Positions 7,840 through 15,923 of a stretch of 64,000 nucleotides of DNA are shown here, one piece after another. A program made the translations under genes and the position numbers. Each line of letters starts with the position of its first letter. The first letter of the stretch is position 1. The notes under the pieces were generated by a model that was given only the letters and a program-made list of their open reading frames with translations, ran no database searches and was not told where the DNA came from. The DNA lies in the NCBI RefSeq assembly GCF_004217445.1, contig NZ_SHKX01000012.1, positions 434,001 through 498,000 on the forward strand. The letters run 5' to 3'. The stretch comes from Fluviicoccus keumensis (GTDB lineage Bacteria; Pseudomonadota; Gammaproteobacteria; Pseudomonadales; Moraxellaceae).

Positions 7840-8688
7840 TCAGTTGTCGTACGAGAAACGGTTGGCGATCCGGATCAGCATCTGTTCCAGCAGCAAACCG
7901 ACAATGCCGACAACGAAGATGGCGATGATGATGTGCTGGACATTCAGGTTGTTCCATTCATCCCAGACCCAGAAACCGATGCCCACACCCCCGGTCAACA
8001 TTTCCGCGGCCACGATGACCAGCCAGGCGGTGCCGATGGACAGACGGATACCGGTCAGCAGGTACGGCAGTGAAGCCGGAAACAGGATCTTGGTGAAAAC
8101 CTTCCATTCGGACAACCGCAGCACCCGCGCTACATTCAGGTAGTCCTGCGGTACCTGAGAGACACCGGCGGCAGTATTGAGGATGATCGGCCAGATACTG
8201 GAGATGAAGATGACCCAGATGGACGCCGGATTGGCGGCCTGGAACACCAGCAGGCCGATCGGCAGCCACGCCAGCGGCGATACCGGTCGCAGCAAGGCAA
8301 TCACCGGAGCGAACATGTCGCCCAGAAACTTGACCCGGCCGATCAGGAAACCGACCGGTATGCCGATCAATGCCGCCATCCCGAATCCCAGTCCCACCCG
8401 ACCCAGGGATCGCAGGATATTCCAGCCGATACCCTGATCATTGGGGCCATTGTTGTAGAACGGATCTGAAAACAGCTCGACGGCGGAATTCCAGGTGGAT
8501 AGCGGCCCGGGCAATTCATGGCGGAACTGCGCCACCATCGCCCACACCAGAATGAACAAGGCCAGACCCAGAATCGGCGGGAAGGCCCATTTCACGAAGG
8601 CCGCCGGTTTGATCATGATGGACGGCAGCGGCTTGCGGCGCGACATCGGCGGCTTTTTCACGACGGTTTCACTCAGAACGGCAGTCAT
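7840..8688 (-). CDS. nrtB: nitrate ABC transporter permease
   Basis: The 282-aa inner-membrane protein has about six membrane segments. The permease signature region reads ALLRPVSPLAWLPIGLLVFQAANPASIWVIFISSIWPIILNTAAGV, as in NrtB/SsuC-type permeases; WNILRSLGRVGLGFGMAALIG matches the N-terminal half of the fold. The start at 8688 is set by a GGAGGAAG ribosome site 6 bases upstream; a longer frame to 8766 would overlap nrtA. It forms the translocation pore with the nrtD ATPase and receives substrate from NrtA. Confidence 0.93.
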   Translation of the reverse strand: MTAVLSETVVKKPPMSRRKPLPSIMIKPAAFVKWAFPPILGLALFILVWAMVAQFRHELPGPLSTWNSAVELFSDPFYNNGPNDQGIGWNILRSLGRVGLGFGMAALIGIPVGFLIGRVKFLGDMFAPVIALLRPVSPLAWLPIGLLVFQAANPASIWVIFISSIWPIILNTAAGVSQVPQDYLNVARVLRLSEWKVFTKILFPASLPYLLTGIRLSIGTAWLVIVAAEMLTGGVGIGFWVWDEWNNLNVQHIIIAIFVVGIVGLLLEQMLIRIANRFSYDN

Positions 8689-8711
8689 ATCACTTCCTCC
8701 GGTCAATGGGG

Positions 8712-10013
8712 TCAGGCCTTGATGGCGAAGCCGGCGGCGTATGCCTTCGGATTGCTGCCATCCCACACCTTGCCGTCAAACAGCTTGCTGCTGCGCATCG
8801 GGCTGGCGGGCACCGTCACGCCAACCTGCGCGGCGGCCTGCTTGTAGAGGTCGATCTGGTTGATACCCTTGGCGACGCCCAGATAATCCGGATCCGATTT
8901 CAGCAGACCCCAGCGGCGATGCTGTGTCAGGAACCACATACCGTCCGACAGGTACGGGAAGTTAACCTTGCCTTCATCAAAGAACTGCATCGGATGCTCA
9001 TCCTTCCATTTGCGGCCAACCCCGTTGTCATAGTTACCCAGGAAGCGCTGTTCGATGACTTGTTCCGGCGCATTCACATAGGATTTGTCGGAAATCAGTT
9101 TGGCCACGGACGAACGGTTTTTCATGTCGTCGATGTAACGCGCCGCTTCCAGCACGGCCATCAGCATGGCGCGGGCGGTATTCGGGTTTTGCTGGACAAA
9201 GGCCCGGGTGCAACCCAGTACTTTTTCCGGATGGTCCGCCCAGATGTCCTGAGTGGTGGCGGTGGTGAAGCCGATGTTGTCGTAGATGGCCCGGGCGCCC
9301 CAGGGCTCACCGACACAGTAGCCGTCCATGTTGCCGACACGCATGTTGGCCACCATTTGAGGGGGCGGCACCACGATGGTCTTGACGTCCTGCATCGGGT
9401 GGATGCCGTAGGCCGCCAGCCAGTAATACAGCCACATGGCGTGGGTGCCGGTCGGGAAGGTCTGGGCGAAGGTGTACTCGCGCTTGTTGCTGTCGATCAT
9501 CCGCTTCAGCGATTTGCCATCCACGACGCCCTGCTCACGCAACTGGTTCGACAAGGTAATGGCCTGTCCGTTCTGGTTCAGCGTCATCAACACTGCCATG
9601 TCGCGGGCGGGGCCGCCGATGCCCAGCTGTACACCGTAAACCAGACCATAAAGCACGTGGGCGGCATCGAGCTCGCCATTCAGCATCTTGTCGCGTACGC
9701 CCGCCCAGGAAGCCTCCTTGCTGGGAATGATCTTGATGCCGTACTTCTTGTCGAAACCCAGCACCGACGCCACGATAATCGGCGCACAGTCGGTCAATGG
9801 AATGAAACCGATTTTGACCTCGGTCTTTTCCGGTTTGTCGCTGCCAGCCGCCCAAGCGGTGGTGGATACACTCATGGAAGCCCCTCCCAGTAATCCGGCT
9901 CCGGCAGCCATCACGGATTTCTTCAGGAAATCACGGCGGGATTGTCCCTCGGCGGCGACCTCGGCCAGCGGATCAATTGTGTTGGTCATGTGGTCTTCAG
10001 GAATCTGCACCAT
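8712..10013 (-). CDS. nrtA: periplasmic nitrate-binding protein (Tat substrate)
   Basis: The 433-aa protein has a twin-arginine signal (SRRDFLKKS, RR at 26-27, then a hydrophobic stretch ending AWA), so it is exported folded. The mature part matches NrtA/NasF nitrate-binding proteins: VKIGFIPLTDCAPIIVASVLGFDKKYGI, WAGVRDKMLNGELDAAHVLYG, NMDGYCVGEPWGARA, FPYLSDGMWFLTQHRRWG. The start at 10013 has GAGG 9 bases upstream; an internal ATG at 9989 lacks a clear ribosome site. It is the first gene of nrtA-nrtB-nrtD and is preceded by an attenuator leader. The related cytoplasmic sensor NasS is less likely because of the Tat signal. Confidence 0.92.
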   Translation of the reverse strand: MVQIPEDHMTNTIDPLAEVAAEGQSRRDFLKKSVMAAGAGLLGGASMSVSTTAWAAGSDKPEKTEVKIGFIPLTDCAPIIVASVLGFDKKYGIKIIPSKEASWAGVRDKMLNGELDAAHVLYGLVYGVQLGIGGPARDMAVLMTLNQNGQAITLSNQLREQGVVDGKSLKRMIDSNKREYTFAQTFPTGTHAMWLYYWLAAYGIHPMQDVKTIVVPPPQMVANMRVGNMDGYCVGEPWGARAIYDNIGFTTATTQDIWADHPEKVLGCTRAFVQQNPNTARAMLMAVLEAARYIDDMKNRSSVAKLISDKSYVNAPEQVIEQRFLGNYDNGVGRKWKDEHPMQFFDEGKVNFPYLSDGMWFLTQHRRWGLLKSDPDYLGVAKGINQIDLYKQAAAQVGVTVPASPMRSSKLFDGKVWDGSNPKAYAAGFAIKA

Positions 10014-10045
10014 GATAAATACCTCGTCAGTCACGGAAAAAAGGC

Positions 10046-10084
10046 AAAAAAAAGGCGTCCCTCGGCTGCTAACCTGAGGACGCC
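10046..10084 (-). terminator. leader terminator (attenuator) upstream of nrtA
   Basis: On the minus strand GGCGTCC (10084-10078) pairs with GGACGCC (10060-10054); TC/GA can extend the stem. Eight T residues follow. It sits 32 bp before the nrtA start inside the transcript leader, so it must be read through for the operon to be expressed. Its 5' arm is shared with the second antitermination hairpin. Confidence 0.85.
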
Positions 10085-10153
10085 ATTGTCCCAACCTATT
10101 GCAGATGCCCGAGGAAACGCGTTTAGGCATCGGAGCGAAAGCCAACTTTGGCC
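10077..10153 (-). promoter_or_regulatory. candidate ANTAR (NasT) two-hairpin antitermination element
   Basis: Two short hairpins with six-base loops carrying A at position 1 and G at position 4 are present in the transcript: GGCC-[AAAGTT]-GGCT (10153-10140) and GGGAC-[AATGGC]-GTCCT (10092-10077). This matches the published AxxGxx dual-hexaloop motif bound by ANTAR proteins. The second hairpin uses the bases that form the 5' arm of the terminator, so the two structures are mutually exclusive. Between them lies another stem, GATGCC/GGCATC (10131-10104). nasT is the adjacent gene. The pairing was done by eye. Confidence 0.7.
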
Positions 10154-10178
10154 AAATAGTTGCTCTTGCCTTAGACAG

Positions 10179-10195
10179 TGCAACACCTGTGCCAA
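10179..10195 (-). promoter_or_regulatory. sigma-54 promoter of the nrt operon
   Basis: On the minus strand TTGGCACAGGTGTTGCA matches the sigma-54 consensus TGGCAC-N5-TTGCW exactly, with GG at -24 and GC at -12. The predicted start of transcription is near 10168, just upstream of the first ANTAR hairpin, so the whole antitermination leader is transcribed. It implies control by an NtrC-type activator. Confidence 0.85.
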
Positions 10196-10505
10196 CCAGG
10201 ATTTTCCTTGAAATCACCGTGATTCCCGCTTTTGGTGCCTGTTTTGCGCTGTTATGGGGAAAGGCACTGTGATGGACGCCCCTAATTTCGGGTCTTGTGC
10301 CGATGTTTCAGCCGATGACGGTCGATTGCGGTTCAAATCGCTGTTTTATCCGCGCAGACAGAGGCCACAGAACGTGAATGGGAGCCATGTTTGTTCAAAT
10401 ATTGATCGCTTACGGGTTTGCCGCCCGGGCGCACCCCGATTCAGTGCATGCACGGTGCGAAGTGTGAGCAATCGGAGCCGTTGTGGTGCGGCGAGCGGCG
10501 GGCAT
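10196..10505 (-). other. intergenic region upstream of the nrt promoter, no gene
   Basis: About 310 bases between the sigma-54 promoter and the nasT terminator with no convincing coding frame. An enhancer site for NtrC is expected here, but no good match to TGCACC-N5-GGTGCA was found; a weak half-site resemblance (GGCACTGTGATGG) lies at 10263-10275. Confidence 0.5.
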
Positions 10506-10528
10506 AAAAAAACCGCCCGAAGGCGGTT
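10506..10528 (-). terminator. intrinsic terminator after nasT
   Basis: On the minus strand AACCGCC-TTCG-GGCGGTT (10528-10511) is followed by a T run to 10506. It lies 18 bp after the nasT stop and insulates the nrt operon from nasT transcription. Confidence 0.88.
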
Positions 10529-10546
10529 GCGTGATGGTGCAAGCGT

Positions 10547-11122
10547 TCAGGCCAGTAATTCATTCATGGCCAATAATTTCTGGGCGACATCAATAATGCG
10601 GATATTGCGGTCCATCGCCATTTTGCGCATGGCGTGGTAAGCCTCACCTTCATTCATCTCCCGCAATTGCATCAGGATGCCCTTGGCGCGTTCCACAGTC
10701 TTGCGTTCGCTCAGTTTCATTTCGGCTTCGCGGATCTGCGACAACAGCGCCTGATCCTGCTCAAAACGGGCTTGCGCTACCTCCAGCACCGCGCCAAGCC
10801 TGTGCTGGTCAATGTCTTCCACCACATAAGCCGAGACGCCGGCCTTGATGGCGGCCTTGATGGCGGCGGGCTGTTTGTCTTCGCTGACCATCACGATGGG
10901 CCGGGGTTCGTCTTGGGTGACGACACAGATTTGCTCCAGCACATCACGGCTGGGAGACTCGGTATCAATGATCACGACATCGGCTTTCAGGTCGGAAACG
11001 CGGCGGGGGATCATCAGGGCGGACGTAACTTCTTCCACCACTTCGCAACCGGCCAGCACCAACGCCGTCCGTAAACGGCCGACTTGCTTGGGGGTATCGT
11101 TGACTAAAAGGACTCGTAGCAT
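10547..11122 (-). CDS. nasT: ANTAR-domain antiterminator of nitrate assimilation
   Basis: The 191-aa protein has a receiver-like N-terminal domain (LRVLLVNDTPKQVGRLRTALVLAGCEVV, with D55-region VIIDTESPS) and a C-terminal ANTAR domain (LSERKTVERAKGILMQLREMNEGEAYHAMRKMAM...RIIDVAQKLL). NasT binds a two-hairpin RNA motif and prevents leader termination in nitrate-assimilation operons. In known systems it is held inactive by the sensor NasS; no nasS is adjacent. The start at 11122 has AGGAGA 8 bases upstream; the longer frame to 11155 is not needed. The target leader lies directly downstream at 10046-10153. Confidence 0.9.
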   Translation of the reverse strand: MLRVLLVNDTPKQVGRLRTALVLAGCEVVEEVTSALMIPRRVSDLKADVVIIDTESPSRDVLEQICVVTQDEPRPIVMVSEDKQPAAIKAAIKAGVSAYVVEDIDQHRLGAVLEVAQARFEQDQALLSQIREAEMKLSERKTVERAKGILMQLREMNEGEAYHAMRKMAMDRNIRIIDVAQKLLAMNELLA

Positions 11123-11239
11123 CGCCCTGCTCTCCTGGGTTATGCAGCCATCCAAGCAAGTGGCGTGCCAACCTCAGGAGATACAGTTCAAATCATGGAC
11201 AGACAGCATGACGCGGTTCAAAACAGCCGTTTTCCAGGC

Positions 11240-12574
11240 TCAGGTGATCACGGACTCTTCCGCAGGAACCTTCTTGCCCTTGTTCCGGAGCAGCATCTTC
11301 TTGCCGGCGGGTTCAAGTTCATCGTAAACATGCAACGTCACGGTTGCCTGTTCCAGCAGCATGCCGAACGGGCTGTCGTAAGGCTGGTCATCGGTCAGCA
11401 CCTCCCAGATCCGGGCATGAATCCAGGGGTGGGCCTGAATGGAGACATGCAGCTCGGCGGCCTTCTTGCCGCGGCTTTCCATCCAGTCCTTCAGCTTGCG
11501 ATGCATGCGTTCGCGCTTTTCCTTGAACTCATCATAGTCATCGCACGAAAAAGCTAGGTGATAGGTATATTTGCGGAAGAAAAAGTTCCCTCCCATATCC
11601 TCGGAAACCTTGAAGAAAGGCTCGTACGGCTTTTTCTCGGCTTCGGTGGGAGGCGCGAGCGATTCCAGGGCGGATGGAACGCCCAGAGTCAGGGTTAACC
11701 CGGCGGCCGCGCGATCAATCGGCTTTTGGGCCGGAGTGGCCGCCGGAGCGGCCGCCACCGGACGCTGGGCGGCCGGCTTGAGGACATTGTCGATGGCGCG
11801 CATGACGTCATCCCCGTTCTGGAAACGGTTCTTGACGTCCTTGGCCAACAATTTGTCGATCAGGGGCTGGTAACGCGACAGGTCGCCTTGCAGCGGCGGC
11901 ACCGGCTCCTGGCAATGCTTGATGGCCAGCGAAATGGAGTCGCTGGCGCTGAACGGCGGCTTGCCGGTCAGCATTTCGTAAAGCATGATTCCGAGACTGT
12001 AGAGGTCTGCGCGTCCATCCACTTTCAAACCGCGCGCCTGCTCAGGGCTCATGTATTTGGGCGTGCCGACCGTGGAACCGATCTGGGTCAGATTGCTTTC
12101 CGCCTGCATATCGCGGGCAATGCCGAAGTCGGTCAGGATCGCGTCGTCGTTATGGGCGCGGAACAGGACATTATCAGGTTTGATGTCGCGGTGAACCACG
12201 CCCTTGGAGTGGGCCATGCCCAAGGCATCCGCCAGCTGCTTGGTAATGCGCAGGGCTTCATAGGGAGTCAGGCCGCCGCTGGAGATACGGGAGCTGAGGT
12301 CGCCCCCGGTATGGTACTCCATGGCCAGATAATGATAGTTGTTGTGCGAACCCACATCGTAAACCGTCACAATGTGCGGATGCGACAGCGCGGCCACCAT
12401 GCGGGCCTCGCTGTTGAAACGCTCGGGAAACCCCGTCTCGGCGGCCAGGTGCGGCGCCATGACCTTGAGGGCGACCTCGCGTCCAAAGGAAACCTGCACG
12501 GCCAGATAGACTGTCGCCATCCCGCCTTTGCCCAGTTCCCGAACGATCTTGTAACCCGGTAATTCGATACTCAT
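11240..12574 (-). CDS. soluble Hanks-type serine/threonine protein kinase
   Basis: The kinase domain spans about residues 8-270: glycine loop LGKGGMATVY, VAIK-like VALKVM, catalytic loop HRDIKPDNVLF, DFGIARD, GTPKYMSPEQA and DLYSLGIMLYEML. It is therefore likely active. An Ala/Pro linker (about 270-310) leads to a C-terminal region (about 320-444; FFFRKYTYHLAFSCDDYDEFKEKRERMHRKLKDWM, then VTLHVYDELEPAGKK) that I do not recognise; PASTA repeats and membrane segments are absent, so it should be cytoplasmic. It reads in the same direction as nasT and follows the patatin gene by 39 bp, so co-transcription with the patatin is possible. Substrates are unknown. Confidence 0.9.
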   Translation of the reverse strand: MSIELPGYKIVRELGKGGMATVYLAVQVSFGREVALKVMAPHLAAETGFPERFNSEARMVAALSHPHIVTVYDVGSHNNYHYLAMEYHTGGDLSSRISSGGLTPYEALRITKQLADALGMAHSKGVVHRDIKPDNVLFRAHNDDAILTDFGIARDMQAESNLTQIGSTVGTPKYMSPEQARGLKVDGRADLYSLGIMLYEMLTGKPPFSASDSISLAIKHCQEPVPPLQGDLSRYQPLIDKLLAKDVKNRFQNGDDVMRAIDNVLKPAAQRPVAAAPAATPAQKPIDRAAAGLTLTLGVPSALESLAPPTEAEKKPYEPFFKVSEDMGGNFFFRKYTYHLAFSCDDYDEFKEKRERMHRKLKDWMESRGKKAAELHVSIQAHPWIHARIWEVLTDDQPYDSPFGMLLEQATVTLHVYDELEPAGKKMLLRNKGKKVPAEESVIT

Positions 12575-12613
12575 GATTCCCGACTAAACCCTGATGATGT
12601 TTTCTTGAAAGTG

Positions 12614-14131
12614 TTAGCCCAGTTGAGCCTTGTGCCGGCGCCGCGTGTTCAGGTGAATCACCTTCGCCGGGCGCAGCTCTTCTTGTTGTTGCAATTGCTG
12701 GGAAATCTTGTTGAGGCAGCGATCCAGCGTCTGCCCTACTTTTGCATGCGTCTGGATCATGGCGATCTTGGGCCAGGTGACCCGCTCGGCCTGGGTGCGG
12801 AACCAGACCAGTGTCTTTTTGTCCAGATTTTGAAGCATATAGGAATAATGGCGCGGCGTGTATCGGGCGATGATCGTGACATCGCCGTAATACCGCTGAC
12901 CGATTATCCCGTAACCATGATCAAGCAATTGGCGCAGCACTTCAATGCCGGTGCGTTCGCGCATGAAGTCCAGCATGCCCATGCCCAGCATCTGTACCTG
13001 GGCGCGAGCCACCTTTTTCGGCCATGAGCGCAAGCGTCCCTTTTCCAGGCGTTCGCGGTCGGACTGCATGAATGGGACAATATGCGGATTGACCTGGCTG
13101 GCGATGAAGAAGTTGACGTTGAACAGGCGCGCCAGACGCTGCCGCGGCAAATCGGTGCGGACGGAGCCATCCACCCATTGTTTCAGCGGCATATAGGGCT
13201 GGTAATCGCCCTGATCGGTCTTGGTGGTCAGCGTCACCGGCGGGAAAAGGATCGGCACCGCGCAGGACGCCAGGGCGGCGCTCCACATCAGGAGATACGG
13301 TGATGTCAGTTCGTTCATCAGCCGCGCCTTGTTGTGATGCGCATGCACCGGAGATACCGTGACGTTGATGTGACGGCCGGTCCGGGCGAAGCCTTCCTCG
13401 AAGGTATATTCGCCAATATTGTTGCGCAGGAAACGCTCCAGTTGCCGCTGGTCCGCGAAGCCCTGACCCAGCAAGCCGTCACGCAGGCGCTTGAAGGTCC
13501 AGGCGTGCAGGTACAATCCGTCGCCGTCGTAGAAACTTTCCAGTTCACTGTCGGTATGCGTGCCGATGATTGAGGCTACGATGGAACCGGCGCTGGAACC
13601 GGAAATCACCTTTGGCAACAGTCCCTGCTCGTGCAGCGCCTTGCAGACGCCAATATGCCAAAGCCCCAGCGTTGCGCCGCCGGAAAGCATCAGCGATGGC
13701 TGGCCATAGCTGTGGTAGGTATCTTCGAAGAAGCGCCTCTTGTTTTCCAGACTGAGGAAATCGAGCTCGGTATCGCAGATGTGTTCCAGTGACAGGCAAA
13801 CCTGATCGATGTAGTCCTCGATAAGGCGCTTGGTGCCGACATGGGCGTAGGAATACAGCAAGGGATTGCCGATATTGCCGAGATCATGGTGCAGGCCTTC
13901 CCGCAGCGAGCGCATCAGCTGGCGGTTATCCTGCTGGCGCATGTTGCGGCGCAGGTTCATCAGGCGGTCGCGGATAAGTTCGTGATTGTAGTGTTCGGAA
14001 GCATTGTCGAGCTTCCAGAGGTCGAGGCCGGTCAACGCATCCAGCTCAAGCCCGATTTCCTTCCATTCGGCATAGGAGCCGGCCTGGTCGAGCGCCTGAC
14101 GAAGCAGGCTGATCTTGTTCTTGAGCAACAT
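12614..14131 (-). CDS. patatin-like phospholipase with DUF3336 domain
   Basis: The 505-aa product has an N-terminal helical DUF3336-type region (about 1-145) and a patatin domain. The oxyanion/glycine stretch is LSGGATLGLWHIGV, the nucleophile is S180 in GSSAGS, and the catalytic aspartate is D321 in WVDGSV. Bacterial members hydrolyse acyl esters of lipids; this architecture is shared with eukaryotic Tgl3/SDP1-type lipases. There is no signal peptide, so it is cytosolic or membrane-peripheral. The C-terminal tail is basic (RRRHKAQ). It is next to the Ser/Thr kinase gene. Confidence 0.88.
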   Translation of the reverse strand: MLLKNKISLLRQALDQAGSYAEWKEIGLELDALTGLDLWKLDNASEHYNHELIRDRLMNLRRNMRQQDNRQLMRSLREGLHHDLGNIGNPLLYSYAHVGTKRLIEDYIDQVCLSLEHICDTELDFLSLENKRRFFEDTYHSYGQPSLMLSGGATLGLWHIGVCKALHEQGLLPKVISGSSAGSIVASIIGTHTDSELESFYDGDGLYLHAWTFKRLRDGLLGQGFADQRQLERFLRNNIGEYTFEEGFARTGRHINVTVSPVHAHHNKARLMNELTSPYLLMWSAALASCAVPILFPPVTLTTKTDQGDYQPYMPLKQWVDGSVRTDLPRQRLARLFNVNFFIASQVNPHIVPFMQSDRERLEKGRLRSWPKKVARAQVQMLGMGMLDFMRERTGIEVLRQLLDHGYGIIGQRYYGDVTIIARYTPRHYSYMLQNLDKKTLVWFRTQAERVTWPKIAMIQTHAKVGQTLDRCLNKISQQLQQQEELRPAKVIHLNTRRRHKAQLG

Positions 14132-14318
14132 GGGCGGTCTCTCCCGAGAGGCAGGTTAAGAACAGCCGGCCGGTTCCGAGAGTGATCAAATACTTCGGGA
14201 TCGATCCATTACTGCCGGACAGACCACCCGAAAATACATGATTTCATCCCTGCAAGACAGGGGCTTGGGACGAAAGAGGTCTTTTAATCGACCGGAAGAA
14301 TCAAAAAATGATCATTGA

Positions 14319-14984
14319 TCAATGAGAAGCTTCCCAATCCGCCAAGGCCTTGCGGGCGGCTTGCAGGCTTTCCGGACTCATATTCAATTCAAGGACATCC
14401 CTCGCCTGCGCGGCCTCGGGGATATGATCCGCCGAGAGGCTGAAATACATCCAGGCCTTGATATCATCGCGGGGTATGCCCTTTTCACCCAGATATATCA
14501 GTCCAAGCTGGTACTGGGCCGTATCATTGCCAAGCGCAGCCGCCCGCAAATAATAGGTGACGGCGGATTTCTTGTGGTTCAGGTCGACACTGTAATGCTG
14601 CCCCAGAGCCACCAAGGCATCTTCATTACCCTGGGCCGCCGCTTTTTCATACCAGATCACGGCGATTTCGATATCCTGCGGTACGCCCTCCCCCGCATCA
14701 TACAATTCAGCCAACTGAACCTGCGCTTCGGCAAATCCTTTCTCGGCGGCTTGTCGATACCAGTTTACCGCGGTGGCCGGTTGGGCCATGCCTTCATCCA
14801 GAATCCTGCCCATCAAGGTCATGGAGGCGGCATCCCCCGAGCGCGCGGCAGGCTCAATCATGGCTTTGGCCTTGGCAAAATCGTGATTTTCGAAGGCCAG
14901 CATGGCGTCATCGAACCCGGCTGACCAGGCAAGCGCGGGAATGGCAAGAATAATGCTTAAGGCAAGACGCAAGGAGGTTTTCAT
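14319..14984 (-). CDS. Sel1-repeat (TPR-like) periplasmic protein
   Basis: The 221-aa protein has a signal peptide (MKTSLRLALSIILAIPALAWSA) and about four Sel1-like repeats with the usual A-xx-WY-xxAA-x-G pattern (AVNWYRQAAEKGFAEAQVQLAELYDAGEGV, AVIWYEKAAAQGNEDALVALG, AVTYYLRAAALGNDTAQYQLGLIY). Such proteins act as scaffolds in the envelope. The partner is unknown. The start at 14984 is chosen because it begins the signal peptide. It is divergent from the DUF815 ATPase gene. Confidence 0.82.
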   Translation of the reverse strand: MKTSLRLALSIILAIPALAWSAGFDDAMLAFENHDFAKAKAMIEPAARSGDAASMTLMGRILDEGMAQPATAVNWYRQAAEKGFAEAQVQLAELYDAGEGVPQDIEIAVIWYEKAAAQGNEDALVALGQHYSVDLNHKKSAVTYYLRAAALGNDTAQYQLGLIYLGEKGIPRDDIKAWMYFSLSADHIPEAAQARDVLELNMSPESLQAARKALADWEASH

Positions 14985-15053
14985 ACAATCCGGTTGAAAA
15001 CGTAACGATTTGTGTATTATAGCGCCCACATCCTTCTTTCGGATATCTAAATC

Positions 15054-15923
15054 ATGAATTTACCGGCTGATTTCATCGAGGAATTGCGTCAACTCGTCGC
15101 CCAGTCTCGCCATGTCCTTCCGCCTGTCTTGCCTGCGCCGGATTGGCAAAACGGCAAGGCTTTCCGGTGGCGCCTGGCGGGTAAATCCGGCTTTCTGGAA
15201 ACCGTGCGCGATCTCAGTCCCGTGCGCTTGAACGACCTTTGCGCCATTGACCGCCAGAAGGAAGAGATCCGTCGCAATACCCTGCAGTTTGTGAAGGGCT
15301 TGCCAGCGAACAACGTGCTGCTGACCGGTAGTCGCGGCACCGGCAAATCATCCCTGATCAAGGCGCTGCTGAACGAGTTTGCTGCGGAGGGCCTGCGCGT
15401 TATCGAAGTGGACCGCGATTTATTGAACGATTTGCCTGACATTATCGCGTTGGTCGCCCATCGCCCTGAACGTTTCATTATTTATTGCGATGATCTGTCA
15501 TTCACCGCCGATGATGCCAGTTATCGTGCCTTGAAAACCACGCTGGACGGGGGTTTGCATGCCGGTAGCGATAACGTCCTGATCTACGCGACCAGCAACC
15601 GGCGGCACCTGCTGCCGGAGTATATGAGTGACAATCTTCAGACATCGGTCGGTGATGATGGCGAACTGCATCCCGGTGAAGCGGTGGAAGACAAGATTTC
15701 GCTCTCTGACCGTTTCGGAATGTGGTTGTCTTTTTATGCCATGACACAGGATGCCTATCTGGATATTGTCGGCCACTGGCTGTCGACGTATGGCTTGCCA
15801 CTGGACGAAAGCGCCCGCATGGCGGCCTTGCAGTGGGCGCAAGGTCGCGGTAACCGGTCAGGCCGAAGCGCCGCGCAATTTGCCCGGGACTGGGCGGGTC
15901 GTCACGGGGTGGCGGGTTCCTGA
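15054..15923 (+). CDS. DUF815 family AAA+ ATP-binding protein
   Basis: The 289-aa protein has Walker A GSRGTGKSS at about 92-100 and an acidic Walker B-like IIYCDDLSF at about 143-151, followed by a sensor-like IYATSNRRHLLPEYM. This is the DUF815 pattern, distantly related to DnaA/DnaC-type AAA+ ATPases. The cellular role of the family is not established. It ends 22 bp inside the convergent glycosyltransferase gene. Confidence 0.87.
   Translation: MNLPADFIEELRQLVAQSRHVLPPVLPAPDWQNGKAFRWRLAGKSGFLETVRDLSPVRLNDLCAIDRQKEEIRRNTLQFVKGLPANNVLLTGSRGTGKSSLIKALLNEFAAEGLRVIEVDRDLLNDLPDIIALVAHRPERFIIYCDDLSFTADDASYRALKTTLDGGLHAGSDNVLIYATSNRRHLLPEYMSDNLQTSVGDDGELHPGEAVEDKISLSDRFGMWLSFYAMTQDAYLDIVGHWLSTYGLPLDESARMAALQWAQGRGNRSGRSAAQFARDWAGRHGVAGS

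Noticed and set aside
8712..10013. The NrtA-like protein as the NasS sensor
   Set aside because: It carries a twin-arginine signal peptide, so it is exported; NasS is cytoplasmic.
10263..10279. NtrC enhancer site upstream of the nrt promoter
   Set aside because: Only one half resembles the consensus; the second half does not match, so it is left as an unproven possibility.
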